In this document: one piece after another, positions 9,059-16,912 of the stretch
Numbering within the stretch: the first letter of the stretch is position 1
How the letters are laid out: every line of letters begins with the position of its first letter
From: Methylococcales bacterium
Lineage (GTDB): Bacteria > Pseudomonadota > Gammaproteobacteria > Methylococcales > Methylomonadaceae
Direction: 5' to 3'
Assembly: GCA_030654015.1 (NCBI GenBank)
Contig: JAURYI010000030.1
Coordinates: 1-45,446 of the forward strand
DNA length: 45,446 nt
The notes under the pieces: model-generated
Seen by the model: the letters and a program-made list of their open reading frames with translations, nothing else
Told to the model about the DNA's origin: nothing
Databases searched by the model: none
Translations under genes and position numbers: made by a program

Positions 9059-10936
9059 TTACAAATTAATCCGAATCCCCAATTCAATAACACGCTCAAC
9101 AGGAATTTTGAAGAATTCTATCGCGCTTGAGGCATTGTGGAACAGGAACAGGAATAACGCTTTACGCCAACGCGCCAAGGGGGTTTTTTCCTTAAACGTG
9201 ATTTGTTCACTGCCGATAAAAAACGAGGTTTTGTTAAAATCGAGTTTGATGCCTTCTTTTACACACAGCTCTAAATCCTGTCTTACGTCTGGACTCTGTT
9301 GAAAGCCGTAATAAAATTTCACACGGTAAAAATTATGGTTAGTACCGAATTGCCGTACTTTAACGCGGTGTTCGTAATCAATGTAGGGTTCATCTTTGGT
9401 GACGATGGTTAATACAATAATCTGTTCATGCAGCACATGGTTATGTTCAAAATTATGCAAAAATACTTGCGGTACACCGTGCAACGTCCTTGCTAAATAA
9501 ATCGCCGTGCCTTTGGTGATAACCGCTTCATGAGCCGCTATTTTTTCTTCTAAATCCTCAAATAACATTCGATGCTCGTCCATGTAATTTGCCAATAAAG
9601 CACGCCCCTTAATCCATGTGGTCATGATTAAAAATATTACTGTGCCTATCACTAACGGCAACCAGCCGCCTGTTGGAATTTTTAGGCTGTTAGCAAACAG
9701 AAACAGAAAATCAACAATCAAAAACGTCGATAAAAACAGAAAGCTGGTAGATTTTTTCCATTGCCATAAGCCTTGAATAACAATAAATGCCAGCACCGTA
9801 TCAATAATCATCGTTCCTGTTACTGCGATGCCATAAGCAGAAGCCAGTGCGGAGGATGATTGAAAACTTAACACGACAATAAAGACGCACACCATTAACA
9901 ACCAATTAACGGTAGGCAAATAGACCTGTCCGATTTCTCGACCTGAGGTGTGGGCGATGTTCATACGCGGACAATAGCCCAGTTGTATCGCCTGACGAGT
10001 CACCGAAAACGCGCCTGAGATAACGGCTTGTGAGGCAATGACTGAAGCCAGCGTTGCCAGCACCAATAACGGATACATTGCCCATTTGGGCGCGAGTAAA
10101 TAAAACGGATTTTTTACTGCCTCAGGATGTTCGAGCAGTAACGCGCCTTGCCCGAAATAACACAGTAATAACATCGGAAACACAAAGCCGAACCACGCAT
10201 AACGAATCGGTTTCAAGCCAAAATGCCCCATATCAGCATACAGGGCTTCCGCACCTGTGATTGCCAATACCACTGATCCCATAATTAACAGCCCAGTCCA
10301 GCCCGCTTCTGTTAACAGGTGTACTGCGTAATAAGGATTAACCGCCATCAATACTTCGGGATTTTTAAAAATATTAACAACGCCTAAACTACCCAAGGTT
10401 AAAAACCAGATACACATAATCGGCGCAAATAATATGCCCACTTTGCCCGTACCACGCGCTTGCAAGATAAACAAGCCACTGAGGACAACAATGGTAATGG
10501 GTAACACATAATGCGCTGAACGCGGCGCGATAATCTGCAAGCCTTCTACCGCACTTAATACCGAAATGGCAGGAGTAATAATGCCATCGCCATAAAATAA
10601 CGCCGCACCGAACAAGCCGATGGTAATAATAACGTTTCTAAGTTTAGGATTATCTTTAGCACTGTGCATTGCTAACGCCATCAACGCCATGATACCGCCC
10701 TCACCTTTATTATTCGCCCGCATAATAAAGGTGGCGTATTTAATAGCAACGACTAAGGTCAACGCCCAGAATATCAACGATAACACACCCAATACATGGA
10801 GTTTATCAATGGTTAAATGATTGCCAAAAACTTCTTTAACTGCGTATAGCGGGCTGGTGCCAATATCACCAAACACCACACCGATGGCACTGAGTGATAA
10901 CGTTAATGTGTGGTTTTTCGAGCTGGTTATAGACAT
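9059..10936 (-). CDS. kup: KUP-family potassium uptake protein
   Basis: About 625 aa low-affinity K+ transporter of the inner membrane, probably K+/H+ symport. The N-terminus SAIGVVFGDIGTSPLYAVKE is the KUP signature. GDGIITPAISVLSAVEG and ITGAEALYADMGHFG follow, and about twelve hydrophobic segments precede a cytoplasmic C-terminal domain. Start choice: a TTG at 10942 opens the frame, but the ATG at 10936 (MSITSSKNH) is the more likely start. No clear Shine-Dalgarno is visible for either. It lies 20 bp downstream of nhaD on the same strand, so the two are likely one transcript coupling K+ import with Na+ export. Confidence 0.93.
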   Translation of the reverse strand: MSITSSKNHTLTLSLSAIGVVFGDIGTSPLYAVKEVFGNHLTIDKLHVLGVLSLIFWALTLVVAIKYATFIMRANNKGEGGIMALMALAMHSAKDNPKLRNVIITIGLFGAALFYGDGIITPAISVLSAVEGLQIIAPRSAHYVLPITIVVLSGLFILQARGTGKVGILFAPIMCIWFLTLGSLGVVNIFKNPEVLMAVNPYYAVHLLTEAGWTGLLIMGSVVLAITGAEALYADMGHFGLKPIRYAWFGFVFPMLLLCYFGQGALLLEHPEAVKNPFYLLAPKWAMYPLLVLATLASVIASQAVISGAFSVTRQAIQLGYCPRMNIAHTSGREIGQVYLPTVNWLLMVCVFIVVLSFQSSSALASAYGIAVTGTMIIDTVLAFIVIQGLWQWKKSTSFLFLSTFLIVDFLFLFANSLKIPTGGWLPLVIGTVIFLIMTTWIKGRALLANYMDEHRMLFEDLEEKIAAHEAVITKGTAIYLARTLHGVPQVFLHNFEHNHVLHEQIIVLTIVTKDEPYIDYEHRVKVRQFGTNHNFYRVKFYYGFQQSPDVRQDLELCVKEGIKLDFNKTSFFIGSEQITFKEKTPLARWRKALFLFLFHNASSAIEFFKIPVERVIELGIRINL

Positions 10937-10956
10937 AGTCAATTAGGAAGCGGGTT

Positions 10957-12462
10957 CTAAAAAAAACGACCGTTAATAAGAAAGTGAACGGCAATACTGC
11001 CGAAATACCCCAGCGCAATCACAGGAGTCCATTTTAAATGGCTGGTAAAGGTATAAGCTCCCTTCGCCTGTCCCATCAAACCGACCCCAGCTGCTGAACC
11101 GACCGCCAATAAACTACCGCCGACACCTGCGGTTAAGGTGACCAATAACCACTGACCTTGAGAAATGTCCGGCATCATCGTTAATACCGCCAACATGATA
11201 GTGCCGTTATCAACAAAGGCAGAAGCAATACCGACCGCAATATTGGCAATCGTCGGGTCAACAGTGGGACCGTACAAATAATGGGAAGTCAGCTCTAAAT
11301 AGCCGATAAAACTCAAGCCGCCCACGCACATCATGACACCGTAAAAAAACAGTAACGTATCCCATTCTAAATTGGCTACTTTGTGAAACACATCGAATGA
11401 CTGATCTATTTCTTCATTCTTTTGCACCCCTGCTTTTGGATTGCTCATATATTTCATCGGTGCAAAGTAATCAACTTTTACGGGGGCAAAAATATGTGTT
11501 GATGATTTGGTCTTTTGTAAGTAATAACTGAAAAATGACAGGTACGTTAAACCTAACATCATGCCTGCTGCGGGCGGTAAATCCAGAAAGTTCTCAAAAC
11601 AGGCGGAGGTAATAATCGTGAGTGCGAACAGACCTATAATAATCCAGCCCCCGCGTTTTATTTCTTGCACTTCTATTAATGCAGCTGGGCTTTCTTTAGG
11701 AATAAATAGATTCATGATAGCGGCAGGTATCACAAAATTAACGATAGCGGGCAGTAATAAGACAAAAAAATCACCAAACGGTACGACACCTTTTTGCCAA
11801 ACCAGTAACGTTGTAATATCACCAAAAGGACTGAATGATCCCCCCGCATTTGATGCAACCACCACGTTAATACAGGATAACGTTACAAATTTCTGATTAT
11901 TTTTCCCCATTGCAATAATCACTGACCCCATCAACAATGCTGTGGTTAAATTGTTACAGGCTGAGGAAATGAAAAACGCTTGAAAACCCGTAATCCAAAA
12001 CAATTTGCGATAACTGAAATTTTTACTGAGCAACCAGACACGCAAGTTTTCAAACACGCCTCGGTCTTCCATGGCGTTTAAATACGTCATCGACACCATA
12101 ATAAATAAAAACAGTTCCGCATAACCTTCTAAAGAAGAGCGGAAAACTAATCCAGCCTGTTCACTCATACCACCATTAGCATAAACCGCCGCAATCAATA
12201 TCCAGATAACGCTGGCGGCAAATACCATTGGTTTGGATTTTTTTAACTCAGTCACCTCTTCAATCATTGCCAGCAGGTAAGCAATCGAAAAAATAACCAG
12301 CGACGCATAACCCACCCAATGCTGAGTCAAATCCAACATTTTTACCGGCTCTGCTGCTAATGTGACACACGGCAAACACAACATCAGTAAACCGCTCAAG
12401 TATTCAGCGCAAGACAATTTCTTTAATAAATTAGGTACAGACAAAAACACGTCAGAGTTCAT
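10957..12462 (-). CDS. nhaD: NhaD-type Na+/H+ antiporter
   Basis: About 501 aa polytopic inner-membrane protein of the ArsB/NhaD superfamily. NhaD hallmarks are visible: SSACNNLTTALLMGSVIIA, then NAGGSFSPFGDITTLLVWQK, and AVGSAAGVGLMGQAKGAYTF near the C-terminus. It exchanges cytoplasmic Na+ (or Li+) for protons, important in alkaline or saline conditions. The frame opens at ATG 12483, but the ATG at 12462 (MNSDVFL) has a GAG about 10 nt upstream while the earlier one has no Shine-Dalgarno, so I prefer 12462. It is first gene of the nhaD-kup pair. Confidence 0.9.
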   Translation of the reverse strand: MNSDVFLSVPNLLKKLSCAEYLSGLLMLCLPCVTLAAEPVKMLDLTQHWVGYASLVIFSIAYLLAMIEEVTELKKSKPMVFAASVIWILIAAVYANGGMSEQAGLVFRSSLEGYAELFLFIMVSMTYLNAMEDRGVFENLRVWLLSKNFSYRKLFWITGFQAFFISSACNNLTTALLMGSVIIAMGKNNQKFVTLSCINVVVASNAGGSFSPFGDITTLLVWQKGVVPFGDFFVLLLPAIVNFVIPAAIMNLFIPKESPAALIEVQEIKRGGWIIIGLFALTIITSACFENFLDLPPAAGMMLGLTYLSFFSYYLQKTKSSTHIFAPVKVDYFAPMKYMSNPKAGVQKNEEIDQSFDVFHKVANLEWDTLLFFYGVMMCVGGLSFIGYLELTSHYLYGPTVDPTIANIAVGIASAFVDNGTIMLAVLTMMPDISQGQWLLVTLTAGVGGSLLAVGSAAGVGLMGQAKGAYTFTSHLKWTPVIALGYFGSIAVHFLINGRFF

Positions 12463-12586
12463 GGTGTAAGTCTCAAAATACATAAGGTTAAGGGGAATAT
12501 AATTGTTCGCTGGTATTGTATATCAAAATGACTGCTTGAGCTTTGCAAGCGGCATTATTGTTAGGCTGAGCTCATATAAATACACC

Positions 12587-12616
12587 TTAAAAAGCGGCAA
12601 TGCTGCGCTTTTTTAA
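12587..12616. terminator. A/T-flanked hairpin upstream of nhaD
   Basis: TTAAAAAGCG (12587-12596) is complementary to CGCTTTTTTAA (12606-12616), with a short GC-rich inner part: the shape of a bidirectional intrinsic terminator. No gene ends here on either strand, so it could terminate a short plus-strand RNA, attenuate the nhaD leader, or be left over from a lost gene (see the remnant at 12621). The rest of the 12463-12785 gap shows nothing further recognisable. Confidence 0.5.
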
Positions 12617-12620
12617 ATAG

Positions 12621-12698
12621 CGGGTCAAATCGGAAAATTATCTTGAACAGGATGATCTGCGTGAGGCTCTGCAAAAAATTATCCGTTTAAAACCTTAA
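12621..12698 (+). pseudogene. Possible C-terminal remnant of a DUF433-like antitoxin gene
   Basis: Reading 12621 to the stop at 12696-12698 gives 25 codons ending ENYLEQDDLREALQKI plus six residues. This resembles the C-terminal end of DUF433 antitoxin-like proteins (pattern Glu-x-Tyr-Leu-x-x-x-Asp-(Ile/Leu)-Arg-x-Ala-Leu). A stop lies immediately upstream in frame and there is no start codon or ribosome-binding site, so it would be a decayed relic. The match is short and from memory; chance coding is possible. Confidence 0.3.
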
Positions 12699-12785
12699 TC
12701 CTGAATAAATAAAACCAACTTGCTGATTATTAACCACTATGTCATCATTGTTGCCTTTTTCACACTTAATTTAAGAGACACTACT

Positions 12786-13952
12786 ATGGCTGGTCGTAAC
12801 CACCTTTATATTCCAGGACCTACTAACGTACCGAATGAAATTTTAAATGCGATGCACATTCCGATGGAAGATCATCGTTCGCCCGTATTTCCTAAATTAT
12901 TGACTCCGTTATTACAGGATTTGAAAAAAATCTTTAGAACTGAAACCGGGCAAGCGTTTATTTTCCCCGCCACAGGCACAGCAGGCTGGGAAGTCGCCTT
13001 AACCAACGTGTTAAACCCCGGTGATAAAGTGTTGATTTACCGTTTTGGTCAATTCAGCCATTTATGGGCAGAAATGGGAAAACGCTTGGGTTTTGATGTA
13101 GAAATTCATCAAGAAACATGGGGCAAAGGCATTCCTTTAGATAAGTTAGAAGCGCGTTTAAAAGAAGACACCAACCACGAAATCAAAGCCGTATTAGCCA
13201 CGCACAATGAAACTGCAACAGGCGTAACGTCTGATATTGCTGGTGTTCGTAAAGCAATGGACGCATCAAATCACCCTGCATTTTTGTTTGTTGATGGCGT
13301 TAGCTCAATTGCCAGTATTGATTTTCGTATGGACGAATGGGGCGTAGACGGTGCTATCAGCGGTTCACAAAAAGGCTTCATGATGCCCGCAGGCGGCGCA
13401 TTTTTAGCGTTCAGCGCGAAAGCCTTAAAAGCGACCGAAACGTCAACTTACCCGCGTTGCTTTTTAGATTTAAAAGATCAAATCACCAACAACGCGTCAG
13501 GTTACACACCTTACACCCCCGCATTACCGATTTTATACGGATTGCGTAAAGCCTTGGATATGCTGTTGGAAGAAGGTCTGGAAAACGTCTATGCACGTCA
13601 TCACCGTTTAGCCGAAGGCACACGCCGTGCGGTTGCGGCATGGGGTTTGAAAACCTGCGCTCAGGAAGGTTTTGCCTCTGATACCGTCACAGCGGTTATC
13701 GTACCTGAAGACAAAGATGCGCGTGATGTCATCAGCACTGCATTCTCTAAATACAATATTTCTCTAGGCGGCGGTTTATCTGAATTAATGGGTAAAGCGT
13801 TCCGTATCGGTCATGTCGGCGATATGAATGATGTGTCCATGCTGGGCGCGATTGCAGGCGTGGAAATGGCATTATTAGATTGCGGCTTTGCTATTAAAGC
13901 AGGCAGCGGCGTTGCTGCGGCGATTGAGTATTATCGTTCTACTGCGAAGTAA
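12786..13952 (+). CDS. sga: Serine-glyoxylate aminotransferase
   Basis: Class V PLP-dependent aminotransferase, 388 aa, converting serine plus glyoxylate to hydroxypyruvate plus glycine in the serine cycle of C1 assimilation. The PLP lysine is K196 in GSQKGFMMPAGG. N-terminal LYIPGPTNVP and PATGTAGWEVALTNVL are family-typical. The frame extends back to 12720, but the added residues are hydrophobic and unrelated, and an AAGAGA element precedes the ATG at 12786. hprA, encoding the next enzyme, follows, though a strong terminator separates them. Alanine-glyoxylate or other small-amino-acid specificity cannot be excluded from sequence. Confidence 0.92.
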   Translation: MAGRNHLYIPGPTNVPNEILNAMHIPMEDHRSPVFPKLLTPLLQDLKKIFRTETGQAFIFPATGTAGWEVALTNVLNPGDKVLIYRFGQFSHLWAEMGKRLGFDVEIHQETWGKGIPLDKLEARLKEDTNHEIKAVLATHNETATGVTSDIAGVRKAMDASNHPAFLFVDGVSSIASIDFRMDEWGVDGAISGSQKGFMMPAGGAFLAFSAKALKATETSTYPRCFLDLKDQITNNASGYTPYTPALPILYGLRKALDMLLEEGLENVYARHHRLAEGTRRAVAAWGLKTCAQEGFASDTVTAVIVPEDKDARDVISTAFSKYNISLGGGLSELMGKAFRIGHVGDMNDVSMLGAIAGVEMALLDCGFAIKAGSGVAAAIEYYRSTAK

Positions 13953-13960
13953 TTCATTAC

Positions 13961-13993
13961 AAACCTGCGAGGTTTTAAAAACCTCGCAGGTTT
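13961..13993. repeat. Perfect 16-bp palindrome after sga
   Basis: AAACCTGCGAGGTTTT (13961-13976) and its exact complement AAAACCTCGCAGGTTT (13978-13993) flank one nucleotide. It resembles a dispersed intergenic palindrome, and the T-rich right end makes it a plausible terminator of sga. Confidence 0.75.
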
Positions 13994-14013
13994 ATAGTGG
14001 TATCGAGTTAATG

Positions 14014-14050
14014 AGGAGTAAAAAATCATGATTTTTTACTCCTTTTTTTT
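14014..14050 (+). terminator. Strong intrinsic terminator between sga and hprA
   Basis: A perfect palindrome whose arm reads GGAGTAAAAAATCA (14015-14028) is followed directly by an eight-T run (14043-14050). With the palindrome just upstream, this suggests that most sga transcripts end before hprA, so hprA would need its own promoter or read-through. Confidence 0.85.
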
Positions 14051-14067
14051 GGTGTTGGGAGAATGCT

Positions 14068-15042
14068 ATGAATAAACCTAAAGTGATTGTGACGCGCCAT
14101 TGGCCTGTTGAAGTCGAGACGCGATTAAAAGAATTGTACGACGTACAACTGAATGAATCCGATATTCCGATGAGTGCGGATGAACTCAAACACGCACTGC
14201 AAACCGCCGATGCAGTATTAACCACCGTTACTGACCCCATCACCGCCGATGTGCTGAATGTACCGAATAAACGCGCCAGAATCATCGGTCAGTTCGGTGT
14301 CGGTTATAACAATATCGATATTCAAACTGCCAAAGCACAGGGCTTGACCGTCACTAATACGCCGCACGTTTTAGACGATTGCACCGCCGATATTGCCATG
14401 CTGTTGCTGTTAATGTCGGCGCGACGTGCGTCGGAAGCCGAGCGCATGGTGCGTGCGGGACAATGGACGGGCTGGACTCCCACGCAATTATTAGGGCAGA
14501 AAGTCACGGGTAAAACCTTGGGCTTGATTGGTTTTGGACGTATCGCGCAGGCAATGGCAAAAAAAGCCCATCACGGTTTCGGCATGAACATTGTGTTTTA
14601 TGTGCCAAGCTCTACACCTGAACAGCACATTGTCGATGACTTGCAAGCCACCCGCTGTGCTTCAATTGAAGAACTGTTAGCGCAAGCTGATTTTGTATCG
14701 TTACATTGCCCGGGCGGCGCAGCAACTAAACATTTAATCAATGAAACACGGTTGAAATTAATGCGCCCTACCGCGCATTTGATCAATACCGCCAGAGGTG
14801 ATGTAGTGGACAGTGAGGCATTGATTAAGGCGTTAAAAGAAAGCTGGATTGCAGGTGCAGGTCTGGATGTTTTTGAAGGTGAACCACATCTTAATCCTGA
14901 GTTTTTAACGCTGGATAATGTGACCTTATTGCCCCACTTAGGCAGTGCCAGTCATGAAACCCGCACCGCAATGGGTAATCGAGTTCTTGCCAATATAGGT
15001 GAATTTTTTGCAGGTAGAGAACCGAGCGACAGAGTGGTCTGA
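14068..15042 (+). CDS. hprA: D-2-hydroxyacid dehydrogenase, probable hydroxypyruvate reductase / glycerate dehydrogenase
   Basis: 324 aa, reducing hydroxypyruvate to D-glycerate with NAD(P)H, the step after Sga in the serine cycle. The Rossmann motif GFGRIA is at 155-160. Catalytic residues are Arg243 (NTARGD), Glu272 (FEGEP) and His290 (LPHLGSAS). The end of the second Rossmann strand reads FYVPSS, with no acidic residue where NAD-specific enzymes usually have Asp, so NADPH use is possible. A GGGAG ribosome-binding site lies 7-8 nt upstream. Function assignment rests on the family and on the sga neighbour; glyoxylate reductase activity is also likely. Confidence 0.88.
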   Translation: MNKPKVIVTRHWPVEVETRLKELYDVQLNESDIPMSADELKHALQTADAVLTTVTDPITADVLNVPNKRARIIGQFGVGYNNIDIQTAKAQGLTVTNTPHVLDDCTADIAMLLLLMSARRASEAERMVRAGQWTGWTPTQLLGQKVTGKTLGLIGFGRIAQAMAKKAHHGFGMNIVFYVPSSTPEQHIVDDLQATRCASIEELLAQADFVSLHCPGGAATKHLINETRLKLMRPTAHLINTARGDVVDSEALIKALKESWIAGAGLDVFEGEPHLNPEFLTLDNVTLLPHLGSASHETRTAMGNRVLANIGEFFAGREPSDRVV

Positions 15043-15086
15043 TGACTATTGTGTTGCTTTACCTGAACGCTAAAGCAACACAGTCA
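15043..15086. terminator. Convergent terminator hairpin after hprA
   Basis: GTGTTGCTTTA (15051-15061) pairs perfectly with TAAAGCAACAC (15071-15081), and outer TGACT (15043-15047) pairs with AGTCA (15082-15086). It fills the gap between convergent hprA and the gene at 15096. Confidence 0.7.
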
Positions 15087-15095
15087 ACAATCTGT

Positions 15096-15551
15096 TTATT
15101 TAGGCGGCAAAGCCAACGCTTCTTGGTACTTTTTTTCATCCACGCCACGAATGATTACGCCATTAATAACCACTAATGGCATTCCCGTAAATTTAGGGTC
15201 TATTGTCTTTTTACGCGCAGCGGCTTGGGCATCCAGATCAATATCGTAAGCATTGACCACAATACGATTTTCTCGGAAAAACATAATCGCTTTATTGCTA
15301 TAAGGATCCCAGCTGGCATAGTAAATATCGACTTTTGGGGCGGTGCTTTTGGGCGGTGCTTTGGTTTCTTCTACTGATTTAGGCTTTCTGACAGGTGCTT
15401 TGGCGAAGCCTGATTTTCCATATATTACTTTACCATCAGCACCCACTGTTTTACGAACGGTTGTTTCTGGGTTAAATGTTGGTGATTCTGCCTGTACCGC
15501 TAATGAAAAAATAACGGCTAATAAAAGTATAACTGTTTGATTCATACGCAT
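15096..15551 (-). CDS. Secreted DUF4124/glutaredoxin-like protein lacking the CxxC active site
   Basis: 151 aa with a signal peptide (cleavage probably after VQA, residues 19-21), a short DUF4124-like segment (about 31-47, KTVGADGKVIYGKSGF), a basic/proline linker, and a glutaredoxin/thioredoxin-like domain (about 74-145). The active-site region reads YYASWDPYSNKA where family members have W-C-P-Y-C; both cysteines are replaced (Asp82 and Ser85). The cis-Pro loop GMPLVVING (residues 123-131) is retained. So the fold appears kept while thiol redox chemistry is lost. A binding or chaperone role is inference. An AGGA ribosome-binding site precedes the ATG at 15551. Confidence 0.75.
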   Translation of the reverse strand: MRMNQTVILLLAVIFSLAVQAESPTFNPETTVRKTVGADGKVIYGKSGFAKAPVRKPKSVEETKAPPKSTAPKVDIYYASWDPYSNKAIMFFRENRIVVNAYDIDLDAQAAARKKTIDPKFTGMPLVVINGVIIRGVDEKKYQEALALPPK

Positions 15552-15639
15552 GGTTTATCCTACAGAAGGTAAATAGTGAATGGGGGCAGTTTAGCATAGA
15601 TGTTGTATTTTTTTCGCGTCCGATCAAGCCTGTATATGC

Positions 15640-16164
15640 CTATTTATTGGGCTGATAAGGCGACACAGATTTAAAAGGTGGTACATTAAGCGGGGCGACA
15701 AACGGGGTTGGCTTATTACGATAGTTATACTTATAAGGATTATCATAATCGTTATATCTGGGATAAGTAATCATTACAGGATTCTCCGCTTGCTGTCTTG
15801 CCGCCGCCGCATCTTGCCTTGCTGCTTCGGCTTCCCGTCTTGCCGCAGCAGCTTCTTGCCTTGCTGCCGCCGCTTCTCGTTGAGTTGCGTCAGCTTTCCA
15901 TTTCTCAGCTGCCGCCTCACGTTGTAATTTAGCCGCCGCATCTCGCTGCATTCGCTCCGCTTCAACGGCATTCAGTTGGCGTTGAGCTTCCTCTATCTGT
16001 TGCGGACTTTGTTTTTGTATCTCGATGATATTCTGATTGCCTGAGTCTGCTGAACAAGGTGTCGGCTGATAGCTGACTTTTTTTGATGGCGTGTAGCATT
16101 TATACACTTCTGCGTGAACTGAAGTTGCTATCACGAACAATAACAGTAAGGTCATAATACGCAT
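15640..16164 (-). CDS. Secreted DUF4124 protein with alanine-rich coiled-coil repeats, function unknown
   Basis: 174 aa. A signal peptide (MRIMTLLLLFVIATSVHA) is followed by a DUF4124 segment EVYKCYTPSKKVSYQPTPCS with two cysteines that could form a disulfide. Residues about 55-128 form a charged Ala/Arg/Glu/Gln-rich coiled coil containing several copies of a seven-residue AAARxEA-type unit. The tail is rich in Pro, Tyr and Asn. A strong AGAGGAGA ribosome-binding site supports the ATG at 16164. It lies upstream of the glutaredoxin-like gene on the same strand, 88 bp apart, and both are DUF4124-type, so a shared envelope role is possible. Confidence 0.7.
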   Translation of the reverse strand: MRIMTLLLLFVIATSVHAEVYKCYTPSKKVSYQPTPCSADSGNQNIIEIQKQSPQQIEEAQRQLNAVEAERMQRDAAAKLQREAAAEKWKADATQREAAAARQEAAAARREAEAARQDAAAARQQAENPVMITYPRYNDYDNPYKYNYRNKPTPFVAPLNVPPFKSVSPYQPNK

Positions 16165-16266
16165 GATGTTCTCCTCTGAGATACCAAGTAAATATGCAGC
16201 AGGTTATCACCTGCTTTACCATTAGCAAAATCCCTGAACAACGACGCAAACTACCCGCTTTTTAAG

Positions 16267-16296
16267 TTGCCCGTTTCTTCCTGTTCAGCATAGAAT
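16267..16296 (+). promoter_or_regulatory. Possible sigma-70 promoter for the Fae-like gene
   Basis: TTGCCC (16267-16272) and TAGAAT (16291-16296) are 18 bp apart and end 33 bp before the start codon; the match to consensus is moderate. Confidence 0.4.
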
Positions 16297-16328
16297 GCCC
16301 GTAATTATAATTCTTTTGAGGTAAATCA

Positions 16329-16880
16329 ATGTCAGACACAATTTGGTTCAGAACAGGTGAAGCCACCGTATTTGCAAGCGACGATCAAGGCACCGATGCA
16401 ATGCCAGAAATTCTTATCGGCAGTGTCAAAGGCCCTGCGGGTAATGCGTTTGCCAATTTAATGGGACAAACCGCAGGACATACGCGGATGTTTGCGATTC
16501 GTGCCTGTAACCAGCAAGTACGCCCTGCCACGTTGATTGTCCCTAAAGTCACTATGAAATCAACCGCTTATATCAATTTATTTGCAGGCCCCGTGCAGTC
16601 GGCGGTGGCTGATGCGGTATTGGACAGCGTGATTGAAGGCATCATTCCCGCTGACCAAGCCAATGATTTATGTATTATCGCCATGCTGTGGATTGCGCCT
16701 GAATGTGCGGAAAATCCTGAACTGGATAGAAAAGATTTATACCGTACCAATTACGAGGGCATGAAACTGGCGATAGCCCGCGCGATGAGCAATTCCCCCA
16801 GCATTGAAGAATTAACCGCTAATCGCCATAAAATCACCCATGAAATGTATGATCCTGAAACAGGCGAATCCAAGTGGTAA
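16329..16880 (+). CDS. Formaldehyde-activating enzyme (Fae) family homologue with altered active site
   Basis: 183 aa, homologous along its length to Fae, which condenses formaldehyde with tetrahydromethanopterin. Shared blocks are GEATVF, a GPAGNAFANLM block, KVTMKSTAYINLFAGPVQ, and EGIIPADQANDLCII followed by NYEGMKLAIARAM. In canonical Fae the early stretch carries an AHIDLIIG motif whose His (His17 in the Methylorubrum structure) is the proposed catalytic acid; here the aligned segment is AMPEILIG, with Met25 in that position. It is thus more like the divergent Fae2/Fae3 paralogues of methylotrophs, and activity is doubtful. It stands alone, not in an H4MPT cluster. A GAGG ribosome-binding site precedes the ATG. 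Confidence 0.8.
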   Translation: MSDTIWFRTGEATVFASDDQGTDAMPEILIGSVKGPAGNAFANLMGQTAGHTRMFAIRACNQQVRPATLIVPKVTMKSTAYINLFAGPVQSAVADAVLDSVIEGIIPADQANDLCIIAMLWIAPECAENPELDRKDLYRTNYEGMKLAIARAMSNSPSIEELTANRHKITHEMYDPETGESKW

Positions 16881-16912
16881 GCAGCTGATTCATCGTCTCT
16901 TTTACTGACGTA

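Noticed and set aside
9036-9302. 88-codon plus-strand frame over the 3' end of kup
   Set aside because: Overlaps the conserved C-terminal domain of kup and starts within the intergenic inverted repeat.
12720-12785. N-terminal extension of the aminotransferase as signal peptide
   Set aside because: Hydrophobic but with a poor start context; the family N-terminus begins at 12786 and the enzyme is cytosolic.
15774-15971. Repetitive DNA as a tandem-repeat locus
   Set aside because: The repetition comes from the Ala-rich coiled coil of the coding frame on the minus strand; it is coding, not an intergenic array.
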